From the NCBI GenBank assembly GCA_004431415.1, contig QPMI01000582.1:1-64000 (forward strand): 64,000 nucleotides of DNA, read 5' to 3'. This document shows, piece by piece, positions 43,139 through 54,468 of the stretch. The notes beneath the pieces are model-generated. The model was given only the letters and a program-made list of their open reading frames with translations, ran no database searches and was not told the origin of the DNA. Every line of letters begins with the position of its first letter. Position 1 is the first letter of the stretch. The position numbers were made by a program, and so were the translations under genes. The DNA comes from Cyanophora paradoxa (lineage: Eukaryota; Glaucocystophyceae; Cyanophorales; Cyanophoraceae).

Positions 43139-44992
43139 TCAAACCCAAAAACCGACGATCTAAATTCCTTTTTTAACCTTTTTTTCCACTCGAGATCCCC
43201 CCTGCTAAATAATTTCCGTGTCGCACTCCCTCGAGCCAGAATTATTAATTCTGCCTCGACACGGACGCGATTGCCGCTAGTCACACACCCACCCGAACCC
43301 CCACAGACCTCTCTAGATCCATTTTTAGCGTCCTGGCTCCCCTAAGACGACCGCTCCCCGTGGGCGTCCCGCGAAAATCGAATTTCCCTCTGGATCAATT
43401 CCGGTACTTAACCTCCGACAAATGCAGTCCGAGTCAGAAGGTGGGACCCGGTCCCGCCCGGTCCCGCGACGAAATCGCGCCAGGGACGCCCCAGAGCGAT
43501 ACAGAATGACGCGCGAGGGCGAGCGCATCGCCGCAAGCTCGATTTCGGGCGCCCTCGACGCTCCAGTGCGAACAGTCGCCCGAAAATTTGATCCGGCCGG
43601 TTCCGGCCGGTCCCGCGAAGCGCACAAACGATGCGTACGAGCGCGCATAGAAATAGCAGGGCCTGCGCACCCCGAAATCCGCTTTTCAGAGGCCGAACAG
43701 CGCAGGAAGGTACCCGACAGCAAAAATTCGATCCTGCACAGGCCCGGACATCTTTCCGCGCGCCCGCGCCGCGGCGCACGCGCGGAACGATAGCATAAGC
43801 ATTTAAGATGTACAAGAAGACTTCCGCACGCTTTATAAATGCACCAGGCCGCGAGGACCTAGCCGACCCCGAAAATTCGATCCTCTACAGACCTGCAGAC
43901 CTTTCCGCGGTCCCGCGACGAAACCGCGCCAGGGACGCCCCAGACCGATACAGAATGACGCGCGAGGGCGAGCGCATCGCCGCAAGCTCGATTTCGGGCG
44001 CCGTCGACGCTCCAGTGCGAAGAGTCGGCCGAAAATTTGATCCGGCCGGTCCCACCCGGTCCCGCGACGCGCGCAATCGATGCGCACTGGCGCGCATAGA
44101 CATAGCAGGGCCTGCGCACCCACGAAATCCGCTTTTCGGATGCCGAACAGCGCACGAAGGTACCCGACGGCAAAAATTTGATCCTGCACCGGCCTGGACA
44201 TCTTTCCGCGCACTCATGCCGCGGCGCATGCGCGGAACAATAGCATAAGCATTTGAGATGTAGAAGAAGCCTTCCGCACGCTTTATAGCTGCGCCGGGCC
44301 GCGAGGACCCAGCCCACCCCGAAAATTCGATCCTCTACAGACCTGCAGACCTTTCCGCGCGCCCTCGCATCCTCGCGCGTGCGCATCGCTACAATAGTAA
44401 TTTGACATCTTCGTTAAGCTTTTTGCGACCCCCGACAACGCGACAGGGCGCGAGAATCCAGCCGACCCTGAAAATTCGATCCTGCATGGACCTGCACGTC
44501 TTTCCTCGCGCCCTCGCCTCCGCAACCCTGCACATTGGTACTATATGCATGCGAGATTCTTTTTAAGCGATTGGCAAGCTCTGCGCATGCGCCTGGCTGC
44601 AAGAACCTCGCCCCTCCGGATCCTCGGGCTCCCACCCCCCCCACGTGCACAAGCCAATACATAAAATCTCCTCTCAATATGCTCCACCAGTTAAAAGCAA
44701 GCCAGTACGTCCAACTCCTCCCCTAATTATAAATTCCCTCTAGCTCCTCGATCATTACATTCCTCTCTGGCCAGCCAGGTTCGTCCCCCAGCCCTCTGGC
44801 TATATATATAGCTAGCGAGCCAGCATGCATATATATGGCCCGGCCGCCAGCTTCGAATTCCAGCCAGCCATTTGGCCGGGCAGCGCGCTGGCCAGTGCGC
44901 TAGGCCTAGGCTGCCAAGGCCTACTGTGACAGCCGCGAGAGCGTCCGCGAGGCTTCGCCGTACTTAGTGCTCCGCAGGAGCACGGATCTTGT
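43139..44992 (+). mobile_element. Array unit 5 (1,854 bp), tandem duplicate of unit 4
   Basis: 5' end 43139, 3' hairpin 44967-44983. It differs from unit 4 by a few single-base changes, for example GCTCCCCGTGGG against GCTCCCCCGTGGG near 43355. The near identity shows a recent tandem duplication or rolling-circle copy. Confidence 0.85.
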
Positions 44993-44993
44993 C

Positions 44994-47940
44994 TCAAACC
45001 CAAAAACCGCCGATATAAATTCCTTTTTTAACCTTTTTTTCCACTCGAGATCTCCCCTGCTAAATAATTTCCGCGTCGCGCTCCCTCGAGCCAGAATTAT
45101 TAATTCTGCCTCGACACGGACGCGATTGCCGCTAATGACTCAGCTACCCTAACCCCCACAGATCTCTCTAGATCCATTTTTAGCGTCCTGGCTCCCCTAA
45201 GACGACCGCTCTCCCGTGGCCGTCGCGCGAAAATCGAATTTCCCTCTGGATCAATTCCGATACTTAACCTCCGACAAATGCAGTCCGGGTCAGAAGGTGG
45301 GACCCGGTCCCGCCCGGTCCCGCGACGAAATGGCGCCAGGCACGCCCCAGAACGATACAGAATGACGCGCGAGGGCGAGCGCATCGCCACAGGCTCGATT
45401 TCGGGCGCCGTCGACGCTCCAGTGCGAAGAGTCGGCCGAAAATTTGATCAAGCCGGTTCCGCCCGGTCCCGCGAAGCGCGCAATCGATGTGTACGGGCGC
45501 GCATAGACATAGCAGCGCCTGCGCACCCCCGAAATCCGCTTTTCGGAGCCGGAAGAGCGCAGGAAGGTACCCGACGGCAAAAATTCGATCCTAGACAGGC
45601 CCGGAGATCTTTCCGCGCGCCCACGCCGCGGCGCATGCGCGGAACGATAGCATAAGCATTTCAGATGTAGACGACGCCTTCCGCACGGTCTCTAAATGCG
45701 CCGGACCTCGTCGACCCAGCCGACTCCGAAAATTCGATCCTGGACAGACCTGGACATCTTTCCGCGCGCCCTCGCATCCTCACGCAGGCCACATCGCGGG
45801 TATATTCATTCGAGATTTTATCAAAGCCTTCCACAAGCTTCGAAGACGCGAAAGACCACAAGAACCCAACCGGCGGCAAAAATTCGATCCTGCAAGGGCC
45901 CGGACATCTTTCCGCGTGCCCACGCCGCGGTGCATGCGCGGAACAATAGCATAAGCATTTGAGATGTAGAAGAAGCTTTCCGCACGCTTTACAGATGCGC
46001 CGGACCGCGGGGACCCAGCCGACCCCCAAAATTCGATCCTGGACAGACCTGCACATCTTTCCGCGCGCCCTCGCATCCTCACGCACGGGCATCGCTACAA
46101 TATTCATCAGAGATGTTTTAAAAGCCTTTCGCAAGCTCTGCGGACGCAACAGGGCGCGGCAATCCAGCCGACGCAAAAATTCGATCCTGGCCACGCCTGC
46201 ACATCTTTCCGCGCGCCCTCGCCTCCGCAGGCCTACGCATCGAAGCTATATGCATTGTAGATTCTGTTTAAGCAATTCCCAACCTCTGTGCATGCGCCTG
46301 GCCGCGAGAACCTCGCCCCTCCCAGGCCCGGCGGCCTCCTTCCCAACAATATTATATGCTGCCGCTGCTCCCCCCCCCCCCCCCCCGCGCCCAAACATTA
46401 TATATAAATTTTCCTCTGAAGTTTGCGATCCGCTGCACGAGTCACTGAGTTAAAAGCACGCCAGTCGATCGACGTCCAATTCCTGCCGCAACTATAAAAT
46501 TGCTTTTCTCAGTACATTTCTCTCTGGCCAGCCAGGTCTCCACGTGCGCCACGTACTACGGTACGCGTGCACTACTAGCGGACCGTCGGATCGACCTAGC
46601 CCGCGCCGCCACGAGCAAGGTGCGAGGGGGAGGGCCGAGCAGATCGGCAGCCAGCAAGCACTTCATGGGCCTCGGCTCCACGCGACGCTAAGCTAGCAGC
46701 TAAACGCGAAAATCTATCGTCGCTCGCATCTCTACCCCCCACGCCGCAGCTCTGAGATGTGCTCCTCGTACTGGGCGAAATCGAACCTGCACGGCATGCC
46801 CCAACCCACAGTAAGAAAAGACAAGACCGACCGGACGCGCGTCCTACCTCTGCCAAATAGCGAAAAAATCCAGTGAACGCAAGAAAGGGCCGACGGAAAT
46901 TTTCGTCCCTTCCCCAGCAATATATCTAGGACAGGCATCGTTTATAGTCCGCGGAACGATGTACAGGTCCTCAATAGCGATAGGCACACGTGCGCGCTGC
47001 AACGATCGCTAAAAAATGAAAATAGACAGATAAAAACCGACGTTCGAACCGTAAGCAAGACCTCGATGCCGTGCGCCATGCCGCAAGCATCATGCCCGTC
47101 GATCCCCGGGAACTGCTGCGGTTGCGGCCGCACGAGAGTGCAGCGGCGGGCGTCCCTGCATCGGTATCGAAAATATCAATAGGTATATGAGGTTATAATT
47201 ATGGGAACGGCGGTACGCGCTGAGATTTGCATTTAATCTCGACGCACCAGCCAGACCCGTCCTCGCGCCGGGTGCAAATAATGACCTGGAAGCAGCGCGG
47301 GTTCGCAATGTCCGAGAGGCCTAGTGCAATGCCCGCAACGGCTGCCGATAAGGCATCAAGGGCGCCGCAGGTGCACATCAACCGTCAGCAATCACGTACA
47401 AACTTTGTGCAGGCCAAGACGGCCGGCGACGCGGCGAGCCGCATTCTCTTGCCGCGAGAACGAACAAAAACCAGAGCTAGCTTCACCTGGAGCACTGGAG
47501 TACATGTCACGGTACGCGCCCCCATTCATGTAGCTCTCCAGACACCGGCGCGGAGCAGCCACGGAGCACATTACGGTCATGAAGACGGCGAGCCCTGCGC
47601 GTCGGACGATCATGCAACGAGCGGGCGACGACTGCGACATGCGCTTCCAGACGAACGCGGGGCGCGTACGCGAGCGCGGGAATGCGAAATGCGCGCGACG
47701 AGTAACTGCCGCTCTCCCCGGCCACGGTAATTAAATCCGACTGCGAACATAATCGCCTCCAAAAATATCTTTCCCTCTCCTCATTAATATTACATTGCTC
47801 TCTGGCCAGCCAGCTCTCCCTCGACCTGGCTATAGCCTATATATATAGCGGGCCCGGCGGCGGCCTACGTACTGTGACAGCCGAGAGGGCGTCCGCGAGG
47901 CTTCGCCGTACTTAGTGCTCCGCAGGAGCACGGATCTTGT
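44994..47940 (+). mobile_element. Array unit 6 (2.95 kb) with an extra 1.3-kb segment
   Basis: 5' end 44994, 3' hairpin 47915-47931. The 5' part and about seven satellite monomers run to ~46340, followed by a C16-like homopolymer tract (46370-46386) and then sequence not present in the other units (46500-47730) before the common AT-rich/hairpin end. Confidence 0.7.
46500..47730 (-). other. Unit-specific segment in unit 6, possible captured host gene fragment
   Basis: This stretch is absent from the other array units. On the minus strand it has short frames of host-like composition that could be exons: LESYMNGGAYRDMY (~47545), LDALSAAVAGIALGLSDIAN plus CFQVIICTRREDGSGWCVEI (47370-47240), and CRFDFAQYEEHISELRRGG (46790-46735). 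Lower-GC gaps between them resemble introns. Helitrons are known to capture gene fragments. I recognise no family, and intergenic DNA is an equally fair reading. Confidence 0.25.
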
Positions 47941-47941
47941 C

Positions 47942-49120
47942 TCAAACCCAAAAACCGCCGATATAAATTCCTTTTTTAACCTTTTTTTCCACTCAAGATC
48001 CCCCCTGCTAAATAATTTCCGCGTCGCACTCCCTCGAGGACGAATTATTAATTCTGCCTCGACACGGACGCGATTGCCGCTAATGACTCAGCTACCCTAA
48101 CCCCCACAGACCTCTCTAGATCCATTTTTAGCGTCGTGGCTCCCCTAAGACGACCGCTCGCCCGTGGGCGTCGCGCGAAAATCGAATTTCCCTCTGGATC
48201 AATTCCGGTACTTAACCTCCGACAAATGCAGTCCGAGTCAGAAGGTGGGACCCGGTCCCGCCCGGTCCCGCGACGAAATCGCGCCAGGGACGCCCCAGAA
48301 CGATACAGAATGCCGCGCGAGGGCGAGCGCATCGCCGCAAGCTCGATTTCAAGCGCCGTCGACGCTCCAGTGCGAAGAGTCGGCCGAAAATTTGATCCAG
48401 CGCTAGCCGGTCCCGCCCGGTCCCGCGACGCGCGCAATCGATGCGTACTGGCGCGCATGGACATAGCAGGGCCTGCGCACCCCCGAAATCCGCTTTTCGG
48501 AGCCGGAACAGCGCAGGAAGGTACCCGACGGCCAAAATTCGATCCTGCACGCGCCCTGACATCTTTCCGCGCGCCCACGCCGCGGCGCATGCGCGGAACG
48601 ATAGCATAAGCATTTAAGATGTAGGCAAAGTCTTCCGCACGCTTTGCGTATGCGACGGGCCGCGAGGACCCAGCCGACCCCGAAAATTCGATCCTGCATG
48701 GACCTGCACATCTTTCCGCGCGCCCTCGCCTCGAGCTCCGCAGCCCGCACATCGATGCTATAGCTATATGCATTCAAGATTCTGTTTAAGCGATTCGCAA
48801 GCTCTGTGCATGCGCCTGGCCGCGAGAACCTTGCCCCTCCCGGGCCTCCCTCTCAACAATATTATATATAATTCATCTCCTCTAATCTCAACCTGCTCCG
48901 GCCTCCCTTTATTTCCTCAGTACATTAATATTCCTCTAGTTATATTCCTCTAGCCGGCCAGCGGTAGCTGGACTGGCCGTCAGCCGGCCAGCTTCCAACC
49001 AGAAAGCTGTTCGCGATCGGCCAGGCCGCTGGCCAGTGCCCTATAGGCCTACTGTGACAGCCGCGAGGGCGTCCGCGAGGCTTCGCCGTACTTAGTGCTC
49101 CGCAGGAGCACGGATCTTGT
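47942..49120 (+). mobile_element. Array unit 7 (1.18 kb)
   Basis: 5' end 47942, 3' hairpin 49095-49111. It has the shared 5' part, about two satellite monomers and the AT-rich 3' zone. It is the shortest unit of the array. Confidence 0.75.
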
Positions 49121-49701
49121 CTCAAACCCAAAAACCGACGACCCTAATTCCTTTTTTAACCTTTTTTTCCACTCAAGATCCCCCCTGCTAAATAATTTCC
49201 GTGTCGCACTCCCTCGAGGCAGAATTATTAATTCTGCCTCGACACGGACGCGATTGCCGCTAATGACTCAGCTACCCTAACCCCCACAGACCTCTCTAGA
49301 TCCATTTTTAGCGTCCTGGCTCCCCTAAGACGACCGCTCGCCCGTGGGCATCCCACGAAAATCGAATTTCCCTCTGGATCAATTCCGGTACTTAACCTCC
49401 GACAAATGCAGTCCGGGTCAGAAGGTGGGACCCGGTCCCGCCCGGTCCCGCGACGAAATCGCGCCAGGGACGCCCCAGAACGATACAGAATGACGGGCGA
49501 GGGCGAGCGCATCGCCGCAAGCTCGATTTCGGGCGCCCTCGACGCTGCAGTCCGAACAGTAGGCCGAAATTTGATCCTCCCGGTTCCGGCCGGTCCCGCG
49601 ACGCGCGCAATCGATGCGTACTGGCGCGTATAGACATAGCAGGGCCTGCGCACCCCCGAAATCCGCTTTTCGGAGCCGGAACAGCGCAGGAAGGTACCCG
49701 A

Positions 49702-50640
49702 CGGCAAAAATTCGATCCCACACGGGCCCGGACATCTTTCCGCGCGCCCACGCCGCGGCGCACGCGCGGAACGATAGCATAAGCATTTGAGATGTAGAAG
49801 AAGACTTCCGCACGGTCTCTAAATGCACCAGGCCGCGAGGACCCAGCCGACCCCGAAAATTCGATCCTGGACGGACCTGAACATCTTTCCGCGCACCCTC
49901 GCATTCTTGCGCATGCGCATCGCTACAATATTCATTTGAGATTTTATCAAAGCCTTCCACAAGCTTCGAAGACGCGAAAGAGCACGAGAACCCAGCGGAC
50001 GGCAAAAAGTCGATCCTGCACGGACCCGGACATCTTTCCGCGCGCCCACGCCGCGGCGCATGCGCGGAACAATAGCATAAGCATTTGAGATGTAGACAAA
50101 GCATTCCGCACGGTTTACGGATGCGCCGGGCCGCGAGGACCCAGCCGACCCCGAAAATTCGATCCTTCACGGACCTGCACGTCTTTCCGCGCGCCCTCGC
50201 ATCCTCACGCAAGCACATCGCTACTATATTCATTTGGGATTTTATCAAAGCCTTCCACAAGCTTCGAAGACGCGAAAGAGCACGAGAACCCAGCCGGCGG
50301 CAAAAATTCGATCCTGCACGGGCCCGGACATCTTTCCGCGCGCCCACGCCGCGGTGCATGCGCGGAACAATAGCATAAGCATTTGAGATGTAGAAGAAGC
50401 CTTCCGCACGCTTTACGGATGCGCCGGGCCGCGGGGACCCAGCCGACCCCGAAAATTCGATCCTGGACAGACCTGCACATCTTTCCGCGCGCCCTCGCAT
50501 CCTCACGCACGGGCATCGCTACAATATTCATCAGAGATGTTTTAAAAGCCTTTCGCAAGCTCTGCGGACGCAACAGGGCGCGGCAATCCAGCCGACGCAA
50601 AAATTCGATCCTGGCCACGCCTGCACATCTTTCCGCGCGC
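49702..50640 (+). repeat. ~150-bp satellite, seven monomers (A/B alternating)
   Basis: The anchor TCGATCC (usually AAAATTCGATCC) recurs at about 49711, 49860, 50011, 50159, 50309, 50459 and 50607, a period of 148-151. Two monomer types alternate for most of the array: one has CGCGCCCACGCCGCGG(C/T)GCA and AAGCATTTGAGATGTAG, the other has CGCGCCCTCGCAT and CGCTACAATATTCAT. Together they form a ~300-bp higher-order unit. The same monomers appear in every array unit in different numbers. Because 150 is divisible by 3, long spurious reading frames cross the satellite. Confidence 0.9.
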
Positions 50641-50794
50641 CCTCGCCTCCGCAGCCCTACACATCGATGCTATATGCATTCGAATTCGAGATTCTGTTTA
50701 AGCGATTCGCGAGATCTGTGCATGCGCCTGGCCGCGAGAACCTCGCCCCTCCCGGGCCTCCTTCCCAACAATATTATATAATTAATCTCCTCTC

Positions 50795-50804
50795 AATCTG
50801 CTCC
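50795..50804 (+). repeat. Left target-site duplication of the SINE (AATCTGCTCC)
   Basis: Repeated at 50972-50981. The uninterrupted site is visible in unit 3 near 41031-41040 (CTCAATCTGCTCCACCC). Confidence 0.9.
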
Positions 50805-50971
50805 GCGCTTTAGCGCAGTGGTATAAGGTCGTGCTACGACCTCCCGGATTCCCGGGTTCGGTTCCTGCTGTTTCCGCTACGTTGTACTTCGAATCCCTGT
50901 GATTCCCGATACCGCGACTTGTATCCTCGTTGTGTACTACGAGTGGGCACGCCCACCGTAGATCTTTAAAA
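50805..50971 (+). mobile_element. tRNA-derived SINE, 167 bp
   Basis: Starts GCGCTTTAGCGCAGTGG, with TAGCGCAGTGG matching the RNA polymerase III A box, and GGTTCGGTTCC at ~50859 matching the B box. An unrelated ~85-base body and a short A-rich tail (TTTAAAAA) follow. It is flanked by the perfect 10-bp duplication AATCTGCTCC. The acceptor arms do not pair well, so this is not a working tRNA gene. The insertion is verified by the empty paralogous site in unit 3. Mobilisation by a LINE reverse transcriptase is the known route for such elements; none is seen here. Confidence 0.88.
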
Positions 50972-50981
50972 AATCTGCTCC
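50972..50981 (+). repeat. Right target-site duplication of the SINE (AATCTGCTCC)
   Basis: Exact copy of 50795-50804, followed by the continuation of the interrupted unit (ACCCTTTATTTCCTCAG). Confidence 0.9.
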
Positions 50982-51263
50982 ACCCTTTATTTCCTCAGTA
51001 CATTAATATTCCTCTAGCCGGCCAGCGCTAGCTGGACTGGCCGTCAGCCAGCCAGCTTCCAGCCAGAAAGCTGTTCGCGATCGGCCAGGCCGCTGGCCAG
51101 CCTGGCAGTCGGTGAGTGCCCTGTAGGCCTACTGTGACAGCCGCGAGGGCGTCCGCGAGGCTTCGCCGTACTTAGTGCTCCGCAGGAGCACGGATCTTGT
51201 AATAAACCCAAAAATGGGGCTTTATAAGAATGATTATTAATAGTTAATAATTAGTTATTAGTA

Positions 51264-51280
51264 GATTAATTCCATCACTG
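51264..51280 (-). repeat. 17-bp terminal-inverted-repeat-like sequence, right
   Basis: GATTAATTCCATCACTG is the reverse complement of 33347-33363. It lies in an AT-rich 80-base remnant (51201-51280) after the last plus-strand unit. The sequences inside the two ends diverge immediately. Confidence 0.65.
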
Positions 51281-51351
51281 ATACATGTATACAGCTGCAG
51301 TAGCCAATTTGTTAAAACTTGCAATTAATGCGCATGCAAGTTGCGGCCAGG
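51281..51351. other. 71-bp spacer between the opposing unit arrays
   Basis: Unique-looking sequence between the right inverted-repeat end and the 3' end of the minus-strand unit 9. It contains ATACATGTAT and GCATGC palindromes. No gene. Confidence 0.5.
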
Positions 51352-53206
51352 ACAAGATCCGTGCTCCTGCGGAGCACTAAGTACGGCGAAGCCTCGCGGA
51401 CGCTCTCGCGGCTGTCACAGTAGGCCTTGGCAGCCTAGGCCTAGCGCACTGGCCAGCGCGCTGCCCGGCCAAATGGCTGGCTGGAATTCGAAGCTGGCGG
51501 CCGGGCCATATATATGCATGCTGGCTCGCTAGCTATATATATAGCCAGAGGGCTGGGGGACGAACCTGGCTGGCCAGAGAGGAATGTAATGATCGAGGAG
51601 CTAGAGGGAATTTATAATTAGGGGAGGAGTTGGACGTACTGGCTTGCTTTTAACTGGTGGAGCATATTGAGAGGAGATTTTATGTATTGGCTTGTGCACG
51701 TGGGGGGGGTGGGAGCCCGAGGATCCGGAGGGGCGAGGTTCTTGCAGCCAGGCGCATGCGCAGAGCTTGCCAATCGCTTAAAAAGAATCTCGCATGCATA
51801 TAGTACCAATGTGCAGGGTTGCGGAGGCGAGGGCGCGAGGAAAGACGTGCAGGTCCATGCAGGATCGAATTTTCAGGGTCGGCTGGATTCTCGCGCCCTG
51901 TCGCGTTGTCGGGGGTCGCAAAAAGCTTAACGAAGATGTCAAATTACTATTGTAGCGATGCGCACGCGCGAGGATGCGAGGGCGCGCGGAAAGGTCTGCA
52001 GGTCTGTAGAGGATCGAATTTTCGGGGTGGGCTGGGTCCTCGCGGCCCGGCGCAGCTATAAAGCGTGCGGAAGGCTTCTTCTACATCTCAAATGCTTATG
52101 CTATTGTTCCGCGCATGCGCCGCGGCATGAGTGCGCGGAAAGATGTCCAGGCCGGTGCAGGATCAAATTTTTGCCGTCGGGTACCTTCGTGCGCTGTTCG
52201 GCATCCGAAAAGCGGATTTCGTGGGTGCGCAGGCCCTGCTATGTCTATGCGCGCCAGTGCGCATCGATTGCGCGCGTCGCGGGACCGGGTGGGACCGGCC
52301 GGATCAAATTTTCGGCCGACTCTTCGCACTGGAGCGTCGACGGCGCCCGAAATCGAGCTTGCGGCGATGCGCTCGCCCTCGCGCGTCATTCTGTATCGGT
52401 CTGGGGCGTCCCTGGCGCGGTTTCGTCGCGGGACCGCGGAAAGGTCTGCAGGTCTGTAGAGGATCGAATTTTCGGGGTCGGCTAGGTCCTCGCGGCCTGG
52501 TGCATTTATAAAGCGTGCGGAAGTCTTCTTGTACATCTTAAATGCTTATGCTATCGTTCCGCGCGTGCGCCGCGGCGCGGGCGCGCGGAAAGATGTCCGG
52601 GCCTGTGCAGGATCGAATTTTTGCTGTCGGGTACCTTCCTGCGCTGTTCGGCCTCTGAAAAGCGGATTTCGGGGGTGCGCAGGCCCTGCTATTTCTATGC
52701 GCGCTCGTACGCATCGTTTGTGCGCTTCGCGGGACCGGCCGGAACCGGCCGGATCAAATTTTCGGGCGACTGTTCGCACTGGAGCGTCGAGGGCGCCCGA
52801 AATCGAGCTTGCGGCGATGCGCTCGCCCTCGCGCGTCATTCTGTATCGCTCTGGGGCGTCCCTGGCGCGATTTCGTCGCGGGACCGGGCGGGACCGGGTC
52901 CCACCTTCTGACTCGGACTGCATTTGTCGGAGGTTAAGTACCGGAATTGATCCAGAGGGAAATTCGATTTTCGCGGGACGCCCACGGGGAGCGGTCGTCT
53001 TAGGGGAGCCAGGACGCTAAAAATGGATCTAGAGAGGTCTGTGGGGGTTCGGGTGGGTGTGTGACTAGCGGCAATCGCGTCCGTGTCGAGGCAGAATTAA
53101 TAATTCTGGCTCGAGGGAGTGCGACACGGAAATTATTTAGCAGGGGGGATCTCGAGTGGAAAAAAAGGTTAAAAAAGGAATTTAGATCGTCGGTTTTTGG
53201 GTTTGA
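51352..53206 (-). mobile_element. Array unit 9 (1,855 bp), inverted copy of units 4/5
   Basis: Minus strand: 5' TCAAACCC at 53206, 3' hairpin at 51377-51361, ending next to 51352. Over its length it is almost identical to units 4 and 5. It lies directly 3' of the full-length Helitron on the same strand, again head to tail, with the junction GGATCTTGTCTCAAACCC at 53216-53199. Confidence 0.85.
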
Positions 53207-54468
53207 GACAAGATCCGTGCTCCTGCGGAGCACTAAGTACGGCGAAGCCTCGCGGCCGCCCTCGCGGCTGTCACAGTTGGCTCGCTGGCTACCGTATATA
53301 TAGCTGGGCCGCCGGGCTGGCCCGTACGCCAGAGCCTCGGACGGCGCTCGAGAGCTGGCCCGGCTCCGGACAAATATTCTAGAAATGCCAGGCAAAAACG
53401 TAGTTAAAAAAATCGGGAGGAAGCGCGGGAGATGAGCGGGGGCGACGATGAGCGCAGTCGAGATCAGGGAGTGCCTCTACATTTCCACTGCTACATATAC
53501 ATATACTTACATAGATATTCGCTCGAGTATGTTCCCTGGACTTTGTACGAGGTAGGCACCCACATATATTCGCTCGAGCGCGCTTTTGTGTCTCAAACTC
53601 AGCCCCGCCCAGTTGCATGGCCGGGCTTCAAAAGTTTCGCCGGCTTGGCACTGGGGCAATGGGCTGGCCCGCTATAGCCAGCTCGAGGGGGAGCTCGCTG
53701 GCCAGGGAGCAATGTAATGAGGAGAGCGAATATATAATGAACTGGGTTTGGTTGGTTCGATTGCGATTGCGATTTGGTTGGTTGGTTTGGTATAATGAAT
53801 ATATTTTATATTGCGCAATTGGGTTTGGTTCGACGCAAAGGGTTGCGAATATTCATGCTTGCTATATCTGCGCTAACTGAGGGCTAGCAAACTTGAATCT
53901 GCAAGGGCACGCTCGAAAGCTATTTACAAAGTTCGAGAGTATGAGCGGGCAGGCAGGTTGTATACACGACCAGGTCCCCTTCATGGCGCAACTCGTTCAG
54001 GGATCGGCGGGGAGAAACGGGGAGATCGGCGGGGGCGGGGCAGGGCGGGCGGGCGAGCTGACGAGGCTAGGGACGGTGGGAGACCTGAAGGGCGCCAGTC
54101 AGCGCGGAGCGCGGGCGGCGGGGCGGCCCGGAAGGCTCACGGGGAAAACGACACGATGGAGGCGCCGGACGCCGGCCGCTTCGACTGACCAGCGCGGTGG
54201 CCTGCACAGAGATGGAGAGATCAGCGGGGGCGGGAGGGAGGGACGGCAAGCAAGCTGACGATGCTATTAACGATGGGTGGCCTGGAGGACGCCAGGCAGC
54301 GGGGGTGGGTTGGACGAATATCTATCTAGGAACGCGGTGGTCATCGGCGGGCAGTCCGGCTGCATGTACATCCAGGTCCCGGTGATGGAGGGCGTTATTT
54401 TAGATCTGCACGAAAACACGTTAATTGCACTCATTATTGTAATAAACCATGTGCGTGAAGTAACGCAC

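Larger units (their letters stand above)
49122..51200 (+). mobile_element. Array unit 8 (2.08 kb), contains a SINE
   Basis: 5' end 49122, 3' hairpin 51175-51191, ending GGATCTTGT at 51200. It has seven satellite monomers (49710-50640). A 167-bp tRNA-derived insertion with a target duplication lies at 50805-50971. After 51200 the sequence AATAAACCCAAAAATGG resembles a degenerate unit start and leads to the right 17-bp inverted repeat. Confidence 0.8.

Noticed and set aside
49418-50506. 362-codon minus-strand frame and many similar frames in the array
   Set aside because: They follow the ~150-bp satellite whose period is a multiple of three. They appear on both strands and repeat the same peptide per monomer, with no domain.
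50805-50880. tRNA gene
   Set aside because: A and B boxes are present but the acceptor arms do not pair and the T arm has a mismatch. Size and target duplication show a SINE.
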